The notes under the pieces were generated by a model. It made no database searches. It worked only from the letters and a program-made list of their open reading frames with translations, and was not told where the DNA came from. Below, piece by piece: positions 59,377 through 64,000 of a DNA stretch of 64,000 bases (its first letter is position 1; the number at the start of each line of letters is the position of its first letter). Source of the stretch: Microbacterium proteolyticum (GTDB taxonomy: Bacteria > Actinomycetota > Actinomycetes > Actinomycetales > Microbacteriaceae); NCBI RefSeq assembly GCF_014192415.1, contig NZ_JACHXY010000001.1, forward strand, positions 1,752,928-1,816,927, given 5' to 3'. Both the position numbers and the translations under genes were made by a program.

Positions 59377-59512
59377 GCGGATGCCGCGCGCGGAGCGGGG
59401 CGGGGGCTGTGCGGATGCCGCGGGCCGAGCGGGGCGGGTGCTGTGCGGATGCCGCGGGCCGAGCGGGGCGGGTGCTGTGCGGATGCCGCGGGCCGAGCGG
59501 GGCGGGGGATGT
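59377..59512. repeat. Four tandem 34-bp repeats
   Basis: Units at 59377-59410, 59411-59444, 59445-59478 and 59479-59512 share GCGGATGCCGCG and GAGCGGGGCGGG; the two middle units are identical. It lies 31 bases after the methyltransferase stop. Confidence 0.9.
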
Positions 59513-59645
59513 GTAGTGGGGCGTCCGGCGCCTGCCCCGGTGCACGCGACACGCCCCGATCGCACCGCTCCGCTTCGTGATGAGCGTGATCCCGCGCCAC
59601 CGCGCACTGAGTCTGTCATCCCGGGGCGGCGCAGGGGCAGCAGAG

Positions 59646-59730
59646 AACATAACGCAGGAGATTTCCCGCAACCGCTCGCGATGCGGGCCGGGCGAGGGCG
59701 TGCGCGCAAGTGAATGTCCTGCGTTGTGTC
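59646..59730. repeat. Inverted-end element, copy 3 (85 bp)
   Basis: Left end CATAACGCAGGA (59648-59659) has one change from the common end; right end TCCTGCGTTGTGTC is at 59717-59730. The core differs from the other copies. Confidence 0.8.
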
Positions 59731-59809
59731 GCCGCGGGGCTGGACACGCCGGTGCCCGGCCTCCGCTCACGGACCGCCGCGCGCGCCCGGCGGTTCCTGC
59801 TTCCGGCTG

Positions 59810-60007
59810 CACAACGCCGGGGACCGGCACGCGCCCGGCGGTTCCTGCTTCCGGCGGCACAACGCCGGAGACTGGCCCGCGCCTGGCGGTCCCTGCTTCC
59901 GCCGGGACACAACGCAGGAGACTGGCCCGCGCCCGGCGGTCCCTGCTTCCGCCGGGACACAACGCCGGAGACTGGCCCGCGCCCGGCGGTCCCTGCTTCC
60001 GCCGGGA
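59810..60007. repeat. Tandem array of ~50-bp units carrying the element end sequence
   Basis: CACAACGC(A/C)GG starts at 59810, 59858, 59908, 59958 and 60008, spaced 48, 50, 50 and 50 bases. Each unit ends in a small hairpin, CCCGGCGG...CCGCCGGG. Units are contiguous with no unique spacer. Confidence 0.9.
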
Positions 60008-60089
60008 CACAACGCAGGAGACCGGCGCGGGCGCCCGTCGTCGCGACGGTGAGCGCGCGTATTCCGCGCGAGAACTCCTGCGTTGTGTC
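60006..60089. repeat. Inverted-end element, copy 4 (84 bp)
   Basis: GACACAACGCAGGAG (60006-60020) and CTCCTGCGTTGTGTC (60075-60089) are perfect 15-bp inverted ends. The left end is also the last unit of the 50-bp array. Confidence 0.88.
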
Positions 60090-60144
60090 CCGGCGCGCGG
60101 CAGCGGAGGCTCAGACGTCGCGGCGTGCGGCAGAGCACAGTCGC

Positions 60145-61308
60145 TCAGACGTCGCGGCGTGCGCCCTCCGACGGCGTGACCGTGAAGATGTTCGGCGTAC
60201 GGAATCCGGATGCCGCGAACGCGGCGCGGACCGCCTCGGTCGCCGCCGGGATGAGCCCGGTCGCAATCAGCGCGATGGCCGCCCCGCCGAAGCCGCCGCC
60301 GGTCATGCGCGCCCCGAGGGCGCCCGCTCCGAGTGTCGTTTCGACGGCGAGGTCCAGCTCGGGCACCGAGATCTCGAAGTCGTCGCGCATCGACGCGTGC
60401 GAGGCCACGAGCAGCTCGCCGATGGCCGATGGGCCGTCGGCGTCGAGCGCGGCCACGGTGTCGAGGACGCGCTGATTCTCGGTCACGATGTGGCGCACGC
60501 GGCGGAACGTGACGTCGTCGAGCATCTCGGCCGCCCGCGGCAGGTCATCGACCGTGACGTCGCGCAAGGCGGGGACCCCGAATGCCGCGGCGCCCCGCTC
60601 GCAGGCCGCGCGACGCTCGCGGTAGCCGCCGGTGGAATGCGCGTGCTCGACGAGGGTGTCGATCACCAGGATCGACAGTCCCGCCTCGGCGAAGCCGAGC
60701 GCGACGGGGCGCGTCTCGAGCGTGCGGCAGTCGAGGAAGGTGGCGGCGTCGGCGACGCCGAGCATCGAGGCCATCTGATCCATGATCCCCGTCGGCGCGC
60801 CGACGGCGTCGTTCTCGGCGATGCGGCCGACGCGGGCGAGCGCGACCTTGTCGAGTCCGGCAGTCCACACGTCGTTGAGGGCGGATGCCACGGCTCCCTC
60901 GATCGCGGCCGACGACGACAGACCGGCACCCACGGGCACCTCCGACGCCAGCGCGATGTCGACGCCGCGGGGCTCGGCATCCGGAGCCGCGTGGAGCAAC
61001 GCCCACGCCACGCCCAGCGGATAGCCCGCCCAGTCGAGGTTGCCGGCGGCGATGCGGGCATCGAGGTCGGCGAGCGAGACCTCGACGGCGTCGTCGGCGA
61101 AGGTCGAGCGCACGCGGATGACGTCGTCGGAGCGCACGGCCAGGGCGGCGGCGGTGCGCTGTGCGATCGCGAAGGGGAAGACGAAGCCCTCGTTGTAGTC
61201 CGTGTGCTCGCCGATGAGGTTGGCGCGACCGGGGGCCGACCATACCCCCGCGAGAGGGGCATCGGTCATGCGGGCGAGCAGGGTACGGGCGTCGTCGACG
61301 GCGGTCAT
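60145..61308 (-). CDS. galK: Galactokinase
   Basis: Phosphorylates alpha-D-galactose at O1 in the Leloir pathway. The 387-residue GHMP kinase has the galactokinase signature GRANLIGEHTDYNEGF near 26, the ATP loop EVPVGAGLSSSAAIEGA near 120, the catalytic aspartate in PTGIMDQMASMLG near 168, and GARMTGGGFGGAAI near 335. ATG 61308 is in an ATGA overlap with galT. The C-terminus faces the repeat-rich gap. Confidence 0.94.
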   Translation of the reverse strand: MTAVDDARTLLARMTDAPLAGVWSAPGRANLIGEHTDYNEGFVFPFAIAQRTAAALAVRSDDVIRVRSTFADDAVEVSLADLDARIAAGNLDWAGYPLGVAWALLHAAPDAEPRGVDIALASEVPVGAGLSSSAAIEGAVASALNDVWTAGLDKVALARVGRIAENDAVGAPTGIMDQMASMLGVADAATFLDCRTLETRPVALGFAEAGLSILVIDTLVEHAHSTGGYRERRAACERGAAAFGVPALRDVTVDDLPRAAEMLDDVTFRRVRHIVTENQRVLDTVAALDADGPSAIGELLVASHASMRDDFEISVPELDLAVETTLGAGALGARMTGGGFGGAAIALIATGLIPAATEAVRAAFAASGFRTPNIFTVTPSEGARRDV

Positions 61309-62480
61309 GCCGTCACCTCCGGAACGGTGTCGAGGGCGGCGCGCAGGCGCTCGGCCTGCGACTCGGGGGTCACATCGCCGATCCAGGCGCCCATGGCCGC
61401 CTCGGAACCGGCGAGGTACTTCAGCTTGTCGGCGGAGCGACGGGGCGAGGTGATCTGCAGGTTGAGGCGGACTTCGTCTCGGCCCCGCCCGACCGGCGCC
61501 TGGTGCCACGCGGCGATGTAGGGGGTGGGGGTGTCGTAGAGCGCGTCGATGCCGCGCAGCAGCCGCAGGTAGAACGGGGCGAGTTCGTCGCGCTCGGCGT
61601 CGGTCGTCTCGGCCAAGTCGGCGACGTGGCGGTGGGGGAGCACATGCACCTCGACGGGCCATCGGGCGGCGAACGGGATGAACGCCGTCCAGTACTCGCC
61701 GCGCAGCACGACCCGCTCGCCCGCGGACTCGAAGTCGAGAATGCGTTGGAACAGATTCTCGGGACTGCGCGAGATCGTGTCGAGCAGGCGGTGCGTGCGC
61801 GGGGTGACGTACGGATAGGCGTAGATCTGTCCGTGGGGGTGGGGGAGGGTGACGCCGATCTCCTGCCCGCGGTTCTCGAAGGGGAACACCTGACGGATGC
61901 CGGGCAGAGCCGACAGCGCCGCGGTGCGGTCGGCCCACGCCTCGATCACCGTGCGGGCGCGGGTGCGTGAGAGCGAGCCGAACGATCCCTCGTGCGCGGG
62001 ACTGAAGCAGACCACCTCGCAGCGGCCGACCGAGGTGCGGGTGCGGCCGAGACCGAGATGCTCGAGGTCGTCATCGCCGTGCGGCGGGTCGACGGCGGCC
62101 GGTGCGTCGTCGGTCGCGACGTCGAGCGCGGGCCCGAACGACGGCGACTTGTTCTCGAAGACAGCGACGTCGTACAGCGACGGGATCTCCGACGGGTTGG
62201 TCGGCGTCTGCGGCGACAGGGGGTCGAGGTGCGCGGGAGGCAGGAACGCCCGGTTCTGGCGATTGGATGCCACGGTGATCCAGTCCCCGGTGAGCACGTC
62301 CTGGCGCATGGTGGCGGTGGCGGGTCGGGGGTCGAGCGTGCGGGCGTCGACGGCGCGCTCGGCGCCGAGCGTCGTGCCGGGATCGTCGAAGTAGATCAAT
62401 TCGCGGCCGTCGGCGAGGCGGGTCGGGCGCTTGACCACCCCGGCACGGAGGGACACCGCGGAGAGACTGTGCGTGTTCAC
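61305..62480 (-). CDS. galT: Galactose-1-phosphate uridylyltransferase
   Basis: Exchanges UMP between UDP-glucose and galactose-1-phosphate. The 391-residue protein shows VASNRQNRAFLP near 70, the family FEN segment in VAVFENKSPSFGP near 107, FENRGQEIGVTLPHPHGQIYAYP near 205 with the uridylylated histidine in HPHGQ, and WPVEVHVLPHRHV near 270. The GTG start at 62480 is seven bases after TAGCGT, so it is probably leaderless. It precedes galK and diverges from a LacI regulator. Confidence 0.93.
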   Translation of the reverse strand: MNTHSLSAVSLRAGVVKRPTRLADGRELIYFDDPGTTLGAERAVDARTLDPRPATATMRQDVLTGDWITVASNRQNRAFLPPAHLDPLSPQTPTNPSEIPSLYDVAVFENKSPSFGPALDVATDDAPAAVDPPHGDDDLEHLGLGRTRTSVGRCEVVCFSPAHEGSFGSLSRTRARTVIEAWADRTAALSALPGIRQVFPFENRGQEIGVTLPHPHGQIYAYPYVTPRTHRLLDTISRSPENLFQRILDFESAGERVVLRGEYWTAFIPFAARWPVEVHVLPHRHVADLAETTDAERDELAPFYLRLLRGIDALYDTPTPYIAAWHQAPVGRGRDEVRLNLQITSPRRSADKLKYLAGSEAAMGAWIGDVTPESQAERLRAALDTVPEVTA

Positions 62481-62511
62481 GATAACACGCTACAACGCGG
62501 GCGTGATATCG
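62480..62511. promoter_or_regulatory. Divergent operator between galT and the LacI regulator
   Basis: CGATAACACGC (62480-62490) and GCGTGATATCG (62501-62511) are inverted at 10 of 11 positions with 10 bases between them. The galT -10 box TAGCGT (62487-62492, minus strand) lies inside, so binding would block galTK. A second dyad, GTGTT/AACAC, spans 62473-62488. Confidence 0.55.
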
Positions 62512-62521
62512 TCAACATGAA

Positions 62522-63496
62522 ATGAGTGCAGTGCGCGTATCCATGGCCCACGTGGCCGAACGAGCCGGAGTGTCGGCGCAGACGGTGTCGCGCGTGGCCA
62601 ACGGCAGCCCGCGCGTCGACCCCGCCACCCGCGCCCGCGTCGAGAAGGCGATGGCCGACCTCGGGTACCGCATGCACCGCGCTGCACGAGCCCTGCGCAC
62701 CGGGCAGACCTCCACCATCGGGCTCGTCGTGTCGACCCTCGCCTCGGTCGGCAACTCGCGGATGCTGCAGGCGATCTCCGAGGCCGCCGCCGCGCGTGAA
62801 TACGCCCTCGCGGTCGTGACGGTGGGGGAACGCGGGATCCGCGACGCCTTCGCGCGACTCCGCTCGCAGGGGGTAGACGGCGCCGTCGTGCTGAACGAGG
62901 CGACCGAACTCGCCCGCGACGTCGATCCGCCGGCCGATCTGCACGTCGTGGTGGTCGATTCCCCGCCCGACGATCGCTTCTCGATCGTGCAGACCGATCA
63001 CGCCGGGGGCGCCCGCGCGGCGACCGCGCACCTCCTCTCCCTCGGCCACGGCACGGTGCACCACCTCGCAGGGCCCCCGGGATCCTTCGCCGCGACCGAG
63101 CGCGAACGCGGGTGGCGCGAGGCGCTGGCCGATGCCGGGATCACCCCGCCCGACCCGGTCCGCGGCGACTGGACCTCGGCATCCGGTCACCTCGCGGCCG
63201 ACGCGCTGGGGGCGGCGACCGCGGTCTTCGTGTCCAACGACCAGATGGCGCTGGGCGCCCTGCGGGCCTTCGCCGAATCGGGGCGCGACGTTCCGGGTGA
63301 CGTCGCCGTGGTGGGATTCGACGACATCGTGGATGCCGCCGAGTACCGCCCTCCGCTGACCACCGTTCGTCAGGATTTCGACGCCCTTGGCCGTCAGGCG
63401 GTCGCCGCTCTCGTCGCCGCGATCGAAGGGGCCGCGCCGGTGGTCGAGACTGTGCCCGCGGCGCTGGTGGTGCGCGCGAGCAGCGCGCGGGCCTGA
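62522..63496 (+). CDS. LacI family transcriptional regulator, probably of galTK
   Basis: A 324-residue repressor. The helix-turn-helix is MAHVAERAGVSAQTVSRVANGSPRVDPATR, residues 8-37, followed by the hinge helix RAARALRTGQ and a sugar-binding domain with IGLVVSTLASVGN near 66, AVFVSNDQMALGALRA near 238 and VAVVGFDDI near 263. It is divergent from galT across an inverted repeat, so it likely represses galTK until galactose or a derivative binds. ATG 62522 has no clear ribosome-binding site; ATG 62546 within the frame is an alternative. Confidence 0.9.
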   Translation: MSAVRVSMAHVAERAGVSAQTVSRVANGSPRVDPATRARVEKAMADLGYRMHRAARALRTGQTSTIGLVVSTLASVGNSRMLQAISEAAAAREYALAVVTVGERGIRDAFARLRSQGVDGAVVLNEATELARDVDPPADLHVVVVDSPPDDRFSIVQTDHAGGARAATAHLLSLGHGTVHHLAGPPGSFAATERERGWREALADAGITPPDPVRGDWTSASGHLAADALGAATAVFVSNDQMALGALRAFAESGRDVPGDVAVVGFDDIVDAAEYRPPLTTVRQDFDALGRQAVAALVAAIEGAAPVVETVPAALVVRASSARA

Positions 63497-63776
63497 GGCG
63501 CGGGAGCTGCCGCGGCGCGTGAGGGCGCCGGACGGGGCTCGCGGTTCGGGGAGTGATTCGCGCACCGGGGCGGTCCCCGCCCGCCCCCGTGCACAGAACC
63601 CGCCCCGAACGCGTTTCTCCCCTCGCCGGCGCGCCGATCCCGAACCCGCCTCTCCCTGCGGATGGCCGCACCGACCGCACCCGCGACACGACCCGGCGCC
63701 CGGCGGCGCGTCGGGCGCCCAGCCCGCACCCTCCCGGGCACCCGGCGGCGCGTCGGGCGCCCAGCCCGCGGGCCCG
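63497..63776. other. Non-coding tail after the LacI gene with a 29-bp direct repeat
   Basis: No supported gene. A 29-base repeat beginning CCCGGCGGCGCG occurs at 63699-63727 and 63741-63769. The base composition rises steadily in G and C toward the artefact that follows. Confidence 0.5.

Positions 63777-64000
<224 letters not shown>

Larger units (their letters stand above)
59346..60144. other. Repeat-rich convergent intergenic region
   Basis: About 800 bases without a supported gene between the methyltransferase and galK. It holds a 34-bp tandem repeat, two inverted-end elements and a 50-bp tandem array. Open frames crossing it are explained by repeats and lack start signals. Confidence 0.7.

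Noticed and set aside
59810..60089. Regular 50-bp repeats as a CRISPR array
   Set aside because: The units are contiguous and nearly identical throughout, with no unique spacers, and there are no cas genes nearby.
36857..60089. Inverted-end elements as insertion sequence remnants
   Set aside because: No transposase fragment, no shared core and no visible flanking target duplication; they are listed as repeats instead.
59577..61521. Plus-strand open frames across the repeat array
   Set aside because: They are created by the repeats and by galK read in reverse; no ribosome-binding site or recognisable domain.
61309..61938. N-terminal extension of galK into galT
   Set aside because: The ATGA overlap at 61305-61308 marks the real start, and the extension is out-of-frame galT sequence.
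63394..63776. Minus-strand open frames near the contig end
   Set aside because: They overlap the LacI gene antisense or run into repeat and poly-G sequence.

Overview
The window is high-GC DNA with dense, mostly overlapping genes and few intergenic gaps. Gene content points to a Gram-positive actinobacterium, most likely Microbacteriaceae and Microbacterium-like: RbsABC-type sugar transporters, DHA2 drug exporters, a WxL/DUF916 surface locus, SCO3242-type prenyltransferase, and many leaderless starts. The taxon is an inference from gene content and base composition; there is no rRNA or other marker gene, and I saw no tRNA gene. The last ~220 bases are almost pure G and look like a sequencing or assembly artefact at a contig end.

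Layout, left to right. 1-3979 (-): a four-gene sugar ABC importer (lipoprotein, ATPase, two permeases, the last cut by the window edge), with a divergent PfkB kinase (4251-5210). 5513-7611 (+): ddaH-rocD, converting methylarginines or arginine-type substrates through ornithine. 7694-9235 (-): membrane molybdopterin oxidoreductase. 9350-11050: an alpha/beta hydrolase and a small membrane protein. 11494-14683 (+): an acyl-CoA-dehydrogenase-like protein, a PIG-L deacetylase/methyltransferase fusion and a GT2 glycosyltransferase, translationally coupled. 14769-15950: Zn alcohol dehydrogenase. 16084-20906: a lone ATP-grasp protein divergent from a circularly permuted ATP-grasp / alpha-E / transglutaminase operon. 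20914-28170: TetR with an MFS exporter, a lactate-oxidase-family flavoenzyme behind a GntR-type palindrome, a second exporter, and a MarR-exporter pair.

29586-36845 (+) is the most interesting region: a six-gene, fully coupled operon that looks like an actinobacterial version of the Ebo (EDB) metabolite-traffic cluster. It contains EboC (UbiA-type), EboA fused to a TIM-barrel isomerase, EboB (TatD), EboE and EboF. EboD, the sugar-phosphate cyclase of other Ebo clusters, is missing, and an inositol-phosphate-synthase family protein stands first in the operon. 37096-44584 is a second sugar locus: isomerase, Gfo/Idh/MocA dehydrogenase and binding lipoprotein on the minus strand, ATPase, permease and a ROK repressor on the plus strand. 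45263-52429 (-) encodes exported or surface proteins: a very large PQQ-type sugar dehydrogenase, a Tat-exported TIM-barrel protein, a WxL protein and a DUF916 protein. tatA and tatB follow divergently (52851-53633), then a DUF2079 membrane protein, LysR/EamA, lipoate ligase coupled to a solitary DNA methyltransferase, and galT-galK divergent from a LacI regulator.

Non-coding structure is rich. Four 83-85 bp elements with 11-16 bp inverted ends and unlike cores sit only between convergent genes (36857, 44866, 59646, 60006), the last next to a 50-bp tandem array that repeats the same end sequence. Eight genes have a TAnnnT -10 box exactly at -12 to -7 from the start codon, indicating leaderless transcripts. 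An 11-bp motif (CAACTTTTGAT) lies against the -35 of two sugar operons, with a weaker relative at the ROK gene, suggesting one regulon.
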